Source of the DNA: Gluconobacter potus
GTDB lineage: Bacteria; Pseudomonadota; Alphaproteobacteria; Acetobacterales; Acetobacteraceae
Direction of reading: 5' to 3'
Length of the DNA stretch: 36,100 bases
Assembly: GCF_015244705.1 (NCBI RefSeq)
Contig: NZ_JABCQF010000016.1
Span: 1 to 36,100 of the forward strand
Each line of letters starts with the position of its first letter. Within the stretch, counting starts at the first letter, position 1. The notes beneath the pieces are model-generated. The model was not told the DNA's origin. It did no database searches and saw nothing but the letters and a program-made list of their open reading frames with translations. The position numbers were made by a program, and so were the translations under genes. Positions 24,311-32,654 of this stretch are shown here, piece after piece.

Positions 24311-24991
24311 CTAATTCCCCAATCGCGCGTTTGCGGCGTTGACTTCCTCCTGACGCGCAGCCTCCTGATCCTGCAACATCTGGTTCTGCATCTGCGCCTG
24401 GGCCATCATTTGAAGATTCTGAGCGGCGGCTGCCTGCGCCTGGATGGCGTGGTTTTCGACCGCGATACGTCCGTTGATAGCCGAAATCTGAGTAATGTCT
24501 TTTGCGTTCGACAGTTCTTGCTTCATCTCGTCCAGGTTCGCGAGCCGTTGATTGATAGAATCAAGGTTTTGAGCTGCAACTCCTTGAATATTGGCAAGCG
24601 ATGTCGTCCGCTGTGTGTAGGATTGCGCGACCGGATCATTTCCCGAGGCACTGTGTTTATTCAAACTGGCGAACTGCTGTCCGTAACTGTTCAGCGTATT
24701 CGCCGTGCCTGTGATTTGTCCGGCTGCCTGACTGACTGTCGGCAACGGGTTTTGTAAATTAGCACTATTGAAGCTTGTAAACATCCCGGTCGCCACATTC
24801 GGGACGTTCTGTAGAAGCGTATATTCCGCCTGTAGCTGCTGAAGTTCGCTCACCATTTGCTTTATTTCATTCGTCGTATTTGTGACGCTTTGAGCGATAC
24901 TTTGATCATCAAAGACAGCGACTTGCGCTCTTGCTTCATGCAGCCCAACACTAGAAAGCGATACCAGTGCAACCAGACCATATACCTTCAT
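24311..24991 (-). CDS. virB5: VirB5 minor pilus protein
   Basis: 226 residues with a signal peptide ending ...HEARAQ and a mostly helical Gln/Asn/Ala-rich mature part typical of VirB5/TrbJ: VTNTTNEIKQMVSELQQLQAEYTLLQN, then LDSINQRLANLDEMKQELSNAKDITQISAINGRIAVEN. C-terminal coiled region of Ala/Gln/Met repeats. Acts as pilus tip adhesin. Starts 18 nt after the virB4 stop. Confidence 0.9.
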   Translation of the reverse strand: MKVYGLVALVSLSSVGLHEARAQVAVFDDQSIAQSVTNTTNEIKQMVSELQQLQAEYTLLQNVPNVATGMFTSFNSANLQNPLPTVSQAAGQITGTANTLNSYGQQFASLNKHSASGNDPVAQSYTQRTTSLANIQGVAAQNLDSINQRLANLDEMKQELSNAKDITQISAINGRIAVENHAIQAQAAAAQNLQMMAQAQMQNQMLQDQEAARQEEVNAANARLGN

Positions 24992-25009
24992 TGTGCCCTC
25001 CCCTCGCTC

Positions 25010-27382
25010 TCAATCTTTCGCTTCGTGATAACGGGCCATGAAATGATCGAGCCATTGACTCGGATTGTCCCCGTATTCCTCTCTCAACCGCTCTGCGAAG
25101 TTCGCTCGGTTGGCACGACCGGACAAAACTGCGATGTATTCCGGCATGGAAGAGAGATCGAATTCGCAAATGACACTGCCGTTTTCCCTTTTCATGAGAA
25201 ATCGCTTTGGATCACCCACCATCCCCTCGCGTACCGCGCGATATTCGCCCTCAGTGCAGCTTAATCCCGTGATGTAAGCGTGCCGGTCAGCCGTGGGCGA
25301 CGGGTAGAGGATCTTCGTCATGCACTGCGCAACAAGCGAAGAACCCAACTTGGATTCCAGAACATGCTCTGGTTGCTGCGTTGCCAGAATCAGCATTCCA
25401 TTGTTTTTACGAACGGTAAGCAGAAATTTATCGATCACGGCAGCAAATTTGGGGTCCAGTAGATAGGCCCTAAACTCGTCGCAGCTCATGAGGAAGCGGC
25501 GACCATCCACAACCTTCTCGATCCGATAAAGCAGATACGCGGCAGTTGGAGCGCATATCTGGTCATGATCGAGAAACGCTGTCAGATCGAAACCCGTTAT
25601 GGAACTCGACAAATCAACTTCATCGGTTTCCCCGTCGAACAGCCAGCCCAAGGCTCCCCCACGACACCACCGTTCGAGCCTGGCCCCTGCTCCTTCCTCT
25701 GGACCATGAAGGAGGAACTGGCGCAGCCCTGCAAGAGATCGCATTTCCACGGGGTAAGACATCTGGCGCGCAATCCCGCGCTGAAGGCGTTTCGCGTCCT
25801 CAGACGAAATCGCACCCTTACCGTCACTTTCGATCAGCCCCGTGATCCAGTGCCGCAGAAACTCAATATCATCGGCTGTCCCTTGCAGGCCGCGCAGCGG
25901 GGCTAAGCCACACGAGACACCTCGCTTGAGGACGAGATACGTCCCACCCGTTGCAAGAACCAGGAGCTGCCCACCTCGATCCTTGTCGAAGAATACAACA
26001 GCCCCATTTACGGCTGACAGTGCCTGTTCCATCATGGCCATGACAAACATCAGGAACGTGGTCTTACCCGATCCAATCGGCCCAAAGATGGCTGTCATGC
26101 CAACATCCTTGACATGCGGCACATAGTCATAAGGGGTTGCGCCATCTGTGCGAAAGCGCGCAATCGCTGTCCCCCAATATCCGTCTCGGGAGCCAACCGG
26201 GAAGTTGTCAAACGTGGAGAGAGCGGCAAAATTGCTGCTATTGATGCTGCCGGGACGCGTCCGAAACTCCCAGTTTCCCGGCAACTGAGACCAGAAGGCA
26301 GCTTCCTGCCCTATCCCTTCCTGAACGACAACTGCGCCAGCATCAGTCAATCGCGCACGAGCACGGGCGCTACGCTCGCCGAGCTGGACCAAGTCGTCAG
26401 CATACACGGCGAGGGAAAAGTGATGCGCGCCAAAGACAAATTCATTTGAAATCAGTTTATCTACAGCATCAGCAAGCTGATCGAGTTGGCTGGTGGCCTT
26501 GTCTCCAGAACTTGCCATTTGGTTCGACTTGAGTGTCAACTTGTCGTCGGCCTGTGCTCGGGTCAAAAACCCGAAAGATTGGCTGACCACCACTGGAAAT
26601 TCGACGCTCAACAACGCATTGAGCATTCCTGGTCGTGTGCGAGCCGGATACTCCCGAAATGAAAAGATTCCCCCCACGAAGCTCCTATCCAAAGACCGGA
26701 TCTCGACCCCTCTTTTCCCGCAAATTACCCGATCCGTGTAAATTGATGCTCCTAGAGATCCAGACACAACAGGAACGGGCATCCACCGGGCAGAAATGAT
26801 GAGGCGCAGTGCCTCACCTATTTCGGTAAAGACTACCCCATTGCGTTCCCGCAGGCCGAGGCGACGCACCCCGTAGCTATCTAAAGCAGAGGATACGATC
26901 TGCCAGACGTCCTCAAGCTGTCTGACAGTAGCCTCACTTCCCTCTGATGCGTGGCCCTTTCCGACCCGCAGCAACCTACTGCCCATCTTTCCGAGCGCAT
27001 TCCGAGGCGTGACGGTGATCGTCAGGAAATAATCGTTTCTATATAACCGTCCTTCCAGCACTCTTTCTTTGTACGCATTCGACATTTTTCTTGCGAAATC
27101 TGAACGAAAATCTGTTTCCGGGAGATCCGGCACATCTGGATGCCGGATCATATGCGTGCTGACGGTCACATTATCATCGGCAATATTGCGGAGCACTGTA
27201 TTCAAATTGCGCTTGCGACCATTCCGAACAGCCGGTTCTTCCAGTTCAAACGGCACGCCCTTAACGTGCCCCATTGCTAGGACAGACCCATCACGAAGAA
27301 GCACAACATCCTGCGCTATATGCCCAACATAGGGCAAATATACTTCGCCAGAACGTTCAGCATGTCCGGATTTACCAAACAT
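25010..27382 (-). CDS. virB4: VirB4 ATPase
   Basis: 790-residue T4SS energising ATPase, full length. The N-terminal CagE/TrbE domain covers about 1-400. The ATPase domain has Walker A IFGPIGSGKTTFLMF, VVFFDKDRGG, Walker B LMSCDEFRAYLLD and the ILATQQPEHVL motif C. The start codon lies immediately after the virB3 stop. Intact. Confidence 0.96.
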   Translation of the reverse strand: MFGKSGHAERSGEVYLPYVGHIAQDVVLLRDGSVLAMGHVKGVPFELEEPAVRNGRKRNLNTVLRNIADDNVTVSTHMIRHPDVPDLPETDFRSDFARKMSNAYKERVLEGRLYRNDYFLTITVTPRNALGKMGSRLLRVGKGHASEGSEATVRQLEDVWQIVSSALDSYGVRRLGLRERNGVVFTEIGEALRLIISARWMPVPVVSGSLGASIYTDRVICGKRGVEIRSLDRSFVGGIFSFREYPARTRPGMLNALLSVEFPVVVSQSFGFLTRAQADDKLTLKSNQMASSGDKATSQLDQLADAVDKLISNEFVFGAHHFSLAVYADDLVQLGERSARARARLTDAGAVVVQEGIGQEAAFWSQLPGNWEFRTRPGSINSSNFAALSTFDNFPVGSRDGYWGTAIARFRTDGATPYDYVPHVKDVGMTAIFGPIGSGKTTFLMFVMAMMEQALSAVNGAVVFFDKDRGGQLLVLATGGTYLVLKRGVSCGLAPLRGLQGTADDIEFLRHWITGLIESDGKGAISSEDAKRLQRGIARQMSYPVEMRSLAGLRQFLLHGPEEGAGARLERWCRGGALGWLFDGETDEVDLSSSITGFDLTAFLDHDQICAPTAAYLLYRIEKVVDGRRFLMSCDEFRAYLLDPKFAAVIDKFLLTVRKNNGMLILATQQPEHVLESKLGSSLVAQCMTKILYPSPTADRHAYITGLSCTEGEYRAVREGMVGDPKRFLMKRENGSVICEFDLSSMPEYIAVLSGRANRANFAERLREEYGDNPSQWLDHFMARYHEAKD

Positions 27383-27706
27383 TCAGAGCATCCCCCTGCC
27401 GCGTTTAGGAACCTTCAGCGGATTAGGACAGACAGAAGCTCCACCCCATACTGCACTATCAATGGATCTTCCTGCCGTTCGAAGGTAAATGAAAGCGACA
27501 TTAACTGCATTATAGTCTCTTGAGACGAGTAATTTTGCTCCGAACCACAACGGAACTATCAGTATTTCGTAAAGCGGGTTCTGGATAAGCACGATAATAA
27601 AACCCGCAAGCATCATGAATACTGCGACAAGCGGCAACGGAACCCCTGCAACAAGCGCCGGACGTGTCGCAGCCAGGAATAGGATATCTTCTTCCAGCTT
27701 CTCCAT
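27383..27706 (-). CDS. virB3: VirB3
   Basis: 107 residues, with the VirB3 signature FLAATRPALVAGVPLPLVAVFMMLAGFIIVLIQNPLYEILIVPLWFGAKLL (two membrane segments). The C-terminal tail after FIYLRTAGRS is longer and more basic than usual. Lies between virB2 and virB4 as in Agrobacterium. Confidence 0.92.
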   Translation of the reverse strand: MEKLEEDILFLAATRPALVAGVPLPLVAVFMMLAGFIIVLIQNPLYEILIVPLWFGAKLLVSRDYNAVNVAFIYLRTAGRSIDSAVWGGASVCPNPLKVPKRGRGML

Positions 27707-27709
27707 GCC

Positions 27710-28039
27710 TCAGCTTCCCGTCAGTGTTGCCCCAAGATAGGCAGATCCGAACATGATGATGATGCCGCCAATGACACAGGCGAAAACCATCAGGGAGGCA
27801 CGGCCAAACATCAGCGCCAGCCCGACCGCAGCGATTGCCAATACCGCAATGCTTTGGCCAAATTGGCCTAGAATAAATGTGCAGACATTATTGACCATTG
27901 TTGTCGGCGCGGCTCCGCCAGATACAGTCTGTGCGTGAGCAACAGCCGGCAGAACTGTCAGCAGCGCAAGCATCCAGGCAGCCACGCCCTGCCTGAAGCA
28001 CATATTTCGACGCGGATAATTATGAATGGACGACAGCAT
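27710..28039 (-). CDS. virB2: VirB2 pilin
   Basis: 109-residue prepilin. A long leader ends ...VLPAVAHAQ, and two hydrophobic helices follow (IAVLAIAAVGLALMF and MVFACVIGGIIIMFGSAYLGATL) with a short polar loop between. Forms the conjugative pilus. Starts 3 nt after the virB1 stop. Confidence 0.92.
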   Translation of the reverse strand: MLSSIHNYPRRNMCFRQGVAAWMLALLTVLPAVAHAQTVSGGAAPTTMVNNVCTFILGQFGQSIAVLAIAAVGLALMFGRASLMVFACVIGGIIIMFGSAYLGATLTGS

Positions 28040-28042
28040 AGC

Positions 28043-28852
28043 TTATTCCTTGCGCAGTTGCGGAAAAATGGCCGAACTGTTCGTGGCCTGGACAAACAAC
28101 GCAGCGTCAGACGCACGCGGATTTTCCGCTTTTTTCTCTGTCTCAGACGCCGTGCTGTATTCGAAGCTGCCCCACACGTCCCACGCCGGGGGTGCGTTCG
28201 GGTCGACTGGGGCCGCAACCTGCTGGGGCTGGGGAGCGGCTGGAATGTCGCTCTGACCCATGCCTACATCGAGCGCAGGAACAACCTTGCGAGCAGATGC
28301 TTCCACCTTGCCCACATAGCCATTCGTAAAACCGCGCTGTGTATCTCCGGTATTGTATTGAGAGATTGTTACCCGTAGCGCCTGCTGCTGGGCTTCGTGG
28401 TTCTCACCACCCACATAGGCATCAGACAGGATGATTGAGGCTGCTCCAATAGACACACAGGGATCAAAGGCATCCTGAACCTTCAAACCAAGGGCGGGCA
28501 GATTATGCGAATTGATCTGCATAATCCCGAGATCAACCGAATGCCCAGCCGCGATCAGACTAGTTGCCGTCTCGGCTGCCTCAACATCAGTGCCCAGATT
28601 GAACGCTTTTTTGGTATTATTGTCGTGTATCAGAAACGGATTGAAGCCTGATTCAGTCTGCGCGATCGAGGCGAGAGTAACAGGAGCGACATTTGGGCCG
28701 CATTTCAGTGCAAGTTCACCGAAATCCTTAATAGGTAGAGGCTGCGCGTACACTTTGCCTGCTGCAAACGATAATACAATTGCAACAAAAGCAAAGTGTA
28801 CGCTCCTTAATTTACTCTTTGTAGCCTTCTGACGTAATCGTTCCTGCGGGAT
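28043..28852 (-). CDS. virB1: VirB1 lytic transglycosylase, start codon unclear
   Basis: SLT-domain peptidoglycan hydrolase that opens the wall for T4SS assembly. Motifs: LASIAQTESGFNPFLIHDNN (catalytic Glu in TESGF), SVDLGIMQINSHNLPALGL and VTISQYNTGD. A clear signal peptide (LRSVHFAFVAIVLSFAAGKVYA then Q) marks the true N-terminus near 28820, and AAGGAG lies at 28803-28808. However, no ATG, GTG or TTG is in frame near it. The only canonical in-frame start is far upstream at 29278 and would overlap another gene in a different frame. The boundary given is an estimate. A non-standard start, coupling to the upstream gene or a small frameshift are possible. Confidence 0.8.
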   Translation of the reverse strand: MPQERLRQKATKSKLRSVHFAFVAIVLSFAAGKVYAQPLPIKDFGELALKCGPNVAPVTLASIAQTESGFNPFLIHDNNTKKAFNLGTDVEAAETATSLIAAGHSVDLGIMQINSHNLPALGLKVQDAFDPCVSIGAASIILSDAYVGGENHEAQQQALRVTISQYNTGDTQRGFTNGYVGKVEASARKVVPALDVGMGQSDIPAAPQPQQVAAPVDPNAPPAWDVWGSFEYSTASETEKKAENPRASDAALFVQATNSSAIFPQLRKE

Positions 28853-29174
28853 TGTCGCCGAGGTCTTCTGGAAGGACGCCCACGAAGGTATTAAGCGCGG
28901 GGTCCCCAGACGGGTAAATCGTGATCCGCCCTTCGTACCCGATGCCGCGAATAGTCTTATAGAGACTTCCAAGGTTTTTGTATGTTCGTACTCCCTCGGT
29001 GCGGAATCTGGAAAGAATCCTGAACGTACGGCTCTGCGTCCAGTCTGTGCGGAAATAGACCACGAAGACAGACCCTTCATCGATGTCAGGCCGAGCAACG
29101 ATGAAGACACCCAATATTTTCCCGCCGTCCCGAAGTCCGGCTTTGATGTCGGCCAGCTCGAACGGTTCCAGCAA
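28812..29174 (-). CDS. Unidentified 120-residue protein, first gene of the T4SS operon
   Basis: Reads from TTG 29174, preceded by AAGGGGGA, to a stop at 28812; a longer ATG form starts at 29237. The product is soluble and looks like a single compact domain with VFVVYFRTDWTQSRTFRILSRF, TYKNLGSLYKTIRGIGYEGRITIY and an acidic C-terminus. No family recognised. Because it opens the virB operon it may regulate it or belong to DNA processing. Its stop codon overlaps the region where virB1 must start, so the two are likely coupled. Confidence 0.65.
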   Translation of the reverse strand: MLEPFELADIKAGLRDGGKILGVFIVARPDIDEGSVFVVYFRTDWTQSRTFRILSRFRTEGVRTYKNLGSLYKTIRGIGYEGRITIYPSGDPALNTFVGVLPEDLGDNPAGTITSEGYKE

Positions 29175-29239
29175 GTGACAATCCCCCTTCCTACTATGCC
29201 CTTCTCCTGAACGCGGAGAGAGCCAGCAGGCAAACAAAC

Positions 29240-29672
29240 CGGGGTGTTAACTTTTGGCAAGACCGAAGAATTCTGCATGACGACGACGAGACCTCACGCT
29301 CGGGACATCCGTTCGTCAGCGATCTGACTGAATCGGATAATATCGCCTTGTAGAAATATCTATTTTTTCTCATATCTCGCAACTCAAAAAGTCCGTTCCA
29401 AACGAAGATCACAAAAATTTATCTTAAAGAAAATGGCTGTTTTTCGCCATTTTATATGAGATTCAGCATTCGACAGCGCTCATACATCACGGAGACGTGA
29501 ATAATGTAAAGAAAACGATCAGTCGCGAACGACGATATACTTTATGTGGTATTCTCTATTTTTTTTTCGTTCGGAAACGCGAGATTTCAGGCTGATTTAG
29601 CCCTCAATAATTTTGTGTCACTTTTTATATTTTTGTCTCATTATAAAATACGAACTGACATGATTGAAATAT
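29240..29672. other. AT-rich intergenic region upstream of the virB operon
   Basis: No credible coding sequence. It contains an inverted repeat AAAATGGC...GCCATTTT (29430-29437 / 29446-29453), several A/T runs and TGTCTCAT-type motifs near 29630-29640. It should hold the virB operon promoter (minus strand) and the end of the recombinase transcript, but no single promoter stands out. Confidence 0.5.
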
Positions 29673-30242
29673 TTATTCCACGTTTCTTTTGATGGTTCTA
29701 TATACTGTTGGACGGGATATTGAGAATACATCAGCCAAATCGCTTATAGAATACTCTCCCGTTTCGTGCATTCGCCGTAATTCCTGTTGCTGTCTTACAC
29801 TAAGCTTTGGCTGTTTTCCTTTCAGTTTACCTTTTTGTTTTGCAATCAACATGCCTTCGCGAGTTCTCTGCCTGACAAGATCCACTTCAAACTCTGCGAA
29901 CGTGGCCAAGACATTGAAGAACATCTTGCCCATTGGGTCAGTCGGGTCATAGACGTTCGATCCGATTGCCAGCTTCGCTCCCTTGGAGGTCAGCATCTCG
30001 GCAATACTTCGCGCATCGGGCACTGACCGGGCAAGGCGATCAAGTTTTGGCACAACGAGCGTATCACCCCGCCTCACCGCAGCCAGTGCCTGGTCGAGAC
30101 CCGGCCGTTCTCGCTTCGTGCCGGAATACCCAAAATCGACATAGATGCGATCTTCATCCACGCCGAGCGTCGCGAGAGCAGCGCGTTGCGCTGCCAGATC
30201 TTGAGTGTCCCGTGAACAACGGGCGTAGCCAATCAGCATCAT
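29673..30242 (-). CDS. Serine recombinase/resolvase of the plasmid backbone
   Basis: 189 residues, resolvase/invertase family. Nucleophile Ser10 in LIGYARCSRDTQD; catalytic DTLVVPKLDRLARSVPD; long helix FAEFEVDLVRQRTREGMLIAKQKGK; C-terminal HTH ISDLADVFSISRPTVYRTIKR. ATG 30242 is used; an upstream frame to 30299 crosses a poly-G run. The protein is distinct from the Tn3 TnpR (about one third identical by eye) and has no transposase beside it, so its likely job is plasmid multimer resolution. TGAGACA-type motifs flank the gene. Confidence 0.9.
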   Translation of the reverse strand: MMLIGYARCSRDTQDLAAQRAALATLGVDEDRIYVDFGYSGTKRERPGLDQALAAVRRGDTLVVPKLDRLARSVPDARSIAEMLTSKGAKLAIGSNVYDPTDPMGKMFFNVLATFAEFEVDLVRQRTREGMLIAKQKGKLKGKQPKLSVRQQQELRRMHETGEYSISDLADVFSISRPTVYRTIKRNVE

Positions 30243-30253
30243 GTAACGTAAAG

Positions 30254-30263
30254 CCCCCCCCCC
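30254..30263. repeat. Ten-base poly-C tract in the recombinase leader
   Basis: A homopolymer of ten C (poly-G on the coding strand) ends 11 nt upstream of the recombinase ATG, at the ribosome-binding position. Confidence 0.9.
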
Positions 30264-30293
30264 TTTTGAGAAAATTACCGTACCACCTAAATG

Positions 30294-30308
30294 AGACATC
30301 CTTTGTCT
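30294..30308. promoter_or_regulatory. res-like inverted repeat upstream of the recombinase
   Basis: AGACA-N5-TGTCT, with a further TATGAGACACC about 55 nt away (near 30362) and TTGTCTCATTA on the other side of the gene (near 29634). Candidate recombinase-binding subsites. Confidence 0.45.
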
Positions 30309-30692
30309 AGGGTTTTCGTTCCGTTGTCACGTCTTTTGAAAGTGTCCGTTTAACGATCGTCTTATGAGACACCATTTTTAAGAGGAGAACGGCATTGTCG
30401 TACCGGCCCGCGCTCACCGTTGCTATTTCCCAACTGGTTTCACGTTTGAATGTCTGCCTGGTGTCAACAGTCCGAACGGTATTGCCAGCGAGCTCGTCCA
30501 AAAATGCCGCGTGGCCTCATCCAGATTATTTCATCAGTCCATGCCGGCGCGGTCATAGTCCGTCGGTTCGCGGCTAATATCCTCGGGTGTCATGTCGATA
30601 ACCCTGCCTAGGGGGAGAGTATCCCGCGAAAAAACAGACTCGCATCAGAACGGCTTATAGGCCGGATATGACCATGTGCTGCTACCTGGGCA
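30309..30692. other. Stretch with no supported gene
   Basis: A 64-codon minus-strand frame ends at 30307 and a few shorter frames exist, but none has a ribosome site or recognisable motif. There may be decayed coding sequence here; nothing else is seen. Confidence 0.4.
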
Positions 30693-30890
30693 CTATCTGA
30701 GTAAGAAGATCATGAGGGCTCGTTTCCACCGCGGAACCCCGTTCGATTGCATACGATCAGCGAGCACCCGATCGGCCGCGAATGTGTTCTTGAACATCGG
30801 GGAAACAGCTAATCGCTTAGCGACAGCGGCTTTCTCGCGCCGCAGTCGTTTTCGCTCCCTGATAATCAGAATGTCTCTCAGAAAACCCAT
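30693..30890 (-). CDS. Small basic plasmid protein, 65 residues
   Basis: ATG 30890 has GGAGGAAA 7-9 nt upstream. The product is strongly basic (clusters RERKRLRREKAAVAKRLA and PRWKRAL) and helical, with a hydrophobic C-terminus (LMIFLL). It may bind DNA or RNA; no family recognised. It lies beside the replication origin and is directed away from it. Confidence 0.5.
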   Translation of the reverse strand: MGFLRDILIIRERKRLRREKAAVAKRLAVSPMFKNTFAADRVLADRMQSNGVPRWKRALMIFLLR

Positions 30891-30980
30891 TCTTCGTTTC
30901 CTCCCAGGTCTGCGCATAGCGCCGCGCCGAAGGCGAGCGGCGCCCTCCTCTTAAATCTATCAAAAAAAATCTTATTGAAG

Positions 30981-31089
30981 TTTTCCGGTGGAATTGTGGT
31001 CAGAGCCGGAGCGTGTGGGCAGGTCGAAGAGCTGTCCACACGCTTCGAGCGTTCGCCCTTGGGCGACTGTCCACAATTCCACCGGAAAA
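30981..31089. repeat. Nested inverted-repeat structure beside the origin
   Basis: Outer perfect 19-bp arms (30981-30999 and 31071-31089) enclose two further perfect hairpins. One is GCGTGTGG/CCACACGC at 31011-31018 and 31036-31043, the other TCGCCC-TT-GGGCGA at 31053-31066. Transcribed or extruded, this folds into a three-way junction. It lies between a small gene and the iterons. Possible roles are a single-strand initiation or primosome site, a control RNA, or a terminator. Confidence 0.85.
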
Positions 31090-31151
31090 CCGCAGGCAAC
31101 TACCGGAAAAACCTATCGGTTTATTTATCGGGAATCATACCGGTTTTAGGG

Positions 31152-31481
31152 GGGTGGTGATTGCACCGTCCTTACGGGTGGCGATTGCACCGTCTTTGGG
31201 GGTGGCGATTGCACCGCATCCGGGTGGCGATTGCACCGGGATAACTTTTTTATCCACAGAGGCGAGCCTTTCTCCAAAAAGGGTGGCGATTGCACCGTGT
31301 TTTTGGTGGCTGTGAGGCGGATAAAAGGGGTGGTGATTGCACCGTCTTTCCTGCGGAGATCCGCTTGGAAAAAGGGTGGCGATTGCACCGCACCGAAGAT
31401 GTCGGAATCGCTCCAAAAAGGGTGGTGATTGCACCGTGATAAACCGGGAGACACGCTGTCCAAAGGGTGGTGATTGCACCG
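31152..31481 (+). repeat. Replication iterons, nine copies of a 17-bp direct repeat
   Basis: The unit GGGTGGYGATTGCACCG occurs at 31152, 31176, 31200, 31222, 31281, 31328, 31374, 31420 and 31465, all in the same orientation. The first four are spaced 22-24 bp, near two helical turns; the last four are spaced 45-47 bp, about twice that, so alternate copies may have been lost. The only variation is C or T at position 7. They follow the 3' end of repA directly. RepA binding sites for initiation and copy control are the expected role. Confidence 0.93.
31250..31258 (+). promoter_or_regulatory. DnaA box
   Basis: Perfect TTATCCACA in the gap between iterons 4 and 5, preceded by a T run that could serve as an unwinding element. 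Confidence 0.8.
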
Positions 31482-31504
31482 CCCATTATACCCGAATTTT
31501 TGAG

Positions 31505-32410
31505 TTAAGCCTCTGACCCAATTACTTTTTGGAAAGAGACAACGGTCTGTCGCGGGACAGGAGGTGGCGATGCGATCAGCCTCAGACCCGTTCGAACCTG
31601 TTCCAGCTTCGCATCCGGATAAACAGCCGAAACCTGTCGCAAGGCTATCAGGAATGCCTTCTTGAAATTCTTGTCGTCCGTATATTCCTGCCCAAACTGT
31701 AGCCGAAGGTTGGACCAGGTCAGCCGTTCACCAGATCCCCGCACGCGATGAAGCCGATGGGCAAGCCACGTATAGATGTCGAGTGCCAGTGCGGAATGCT
31801 GCAAGCCCTCAAGCGCACGAGGATCAAGGGGAACGGCGTTTTCTTTCAACTCGTGCCAGAATTTCTCGGACAGTTCGATCGTGCTGTCTTTAGCGAGGTT
31901 TTTGGTCCACGCATCGAATTCGTCTACCGGTCGGGCGTTCAGATTGCGCGACCCGTAACCGAGCTTCATTTCACAGGCGCACAAGGCGTTCATCTGTGCC
32001 CTGAATGCCTCACGGGATGGGCCGTTCTGGCTGATGTTCAGCCGTTTCATGAATTCGCTGATGGTCCGGCCGACCGCGACAGTGCGCGATTTGGTCCGGA
32101 TGGCTTCGGTACTGATATGGAAGAGGGCCAGGCGTGGCTTTGTCCCATAGGGAACGAAGAGCTTTTCCCAATGACCGTCGTTGTACATTTCGCCGGCTGT
32201 AATGAGCAGGGACGCCTTGCCATTGTTTCGCTCGAAGCGCGTTTCCTTCGTCCTTTTGCGGGGGAGTCCAACTTGGCAGAGGACCGTGTGCATGAACTCA
32301 ATGTCGTCAGGCGGTGTTGCCTGGATTTCGGCCGAGAGCTGGATGACGCGCGCGGTTGTCGGAGAAAGCACAAGCTCACTCTGTTCAGGCGGTGATTTGC
32401 GTTTGCTCAT
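31505..32410 (-). CDS. repA: Plasmid replication initiator RepA
   Basis: 301 residues similar to the RepA_C-type initiators found on plasmids of acetic acid bacteria and other alphaproteobacteria. Features include LFVPYGTKPRLALFHISTEAIRTKS, GRTISEFMKRLNIS, a winged-helix-like SGERLTWSNLRLQFGQEYTDDKNFKKAFLIALRQV and a Pro-rich C-terminus. ATG 32410 has GAGAGGGA about 10 nt upstream; a longer form from 32449 is possible. The gene reads toward the iterons, which begin 24 bp after its stop codon. Family call is from overall pattern. Confidence 0.88.
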   Translation of the reverse strand: MSKRKSPPEQSELVLSPTTARVIQLSAEIQATPPDDIEFMHTVLCQVGLPRKRTKETRFERNNGKASLLITAGEMYNDGHWEKLFVPYGTKPRLALFHISTEAIRTKSRTVAVGRTISEFMKRLNISQNGPSREAFRAQMNALCACEMKLGYGSRNLNARPVDEFDAWTKNLAKDSTIELSEKFWHELKENAVPLDPRALEGLQHSALALDIYTWLAHRLHRVRGSGERLTWSNLRLQFGQEYTDDKNFKKAFLIALRQVSAVYPDAKLEQVRTGLRLIASPPPVPRQTVVSFQKVIGSEA

Positions 32411-32654
32411 TCGTCCGATCCCTCTCTTCCCTGCTACGTTGTTCAGCATATTGCGTGTGACGCAAGGCTTGTTTGTCTGCTTGATGATTCTGATCCGACG
32501 TTATCGTTTCGGTGCAGGTGATGGAAACAGATTTTATGGTTATTCATTTGCGGACAAACGAAAAAAACTTGCCACCATCCAATATACGCGGGTCTGAGAT
32601 CATATAGATTTTGCACAACAGATGTATTTGGTCTGAAGTGACAGGCGAACTGTT
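32411..32654. other. repA leader region
   Basis: A 244-bp spacer between the fusion regulator and repA. No gene, iteron or clear operator seen; it should contain the repA promoter on the minus strand. Confidence 0.5.

Noticed and set aside
30307-30501. 64-codon minus-strand frame upstream of the recombinase
   Set aside because: Start is TTG-type without a ribosome site and no recognisable motif; could be a decayed gene but cannot be supported.
31152-31481. CRISPR array
   Set aside because: Repeats are 17 bp, spacers are irregular (5-42 bp), several spacers are simple or related, and there are no cas genes. Iterons next to repA and a DnaA box explain it.
31135-31486. Minus-strand frames with repeated VQSPPF or RCNHHP peptides
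   Set aside because: They are the iterons read as protein in three overlapping frames; no start site or independent support.
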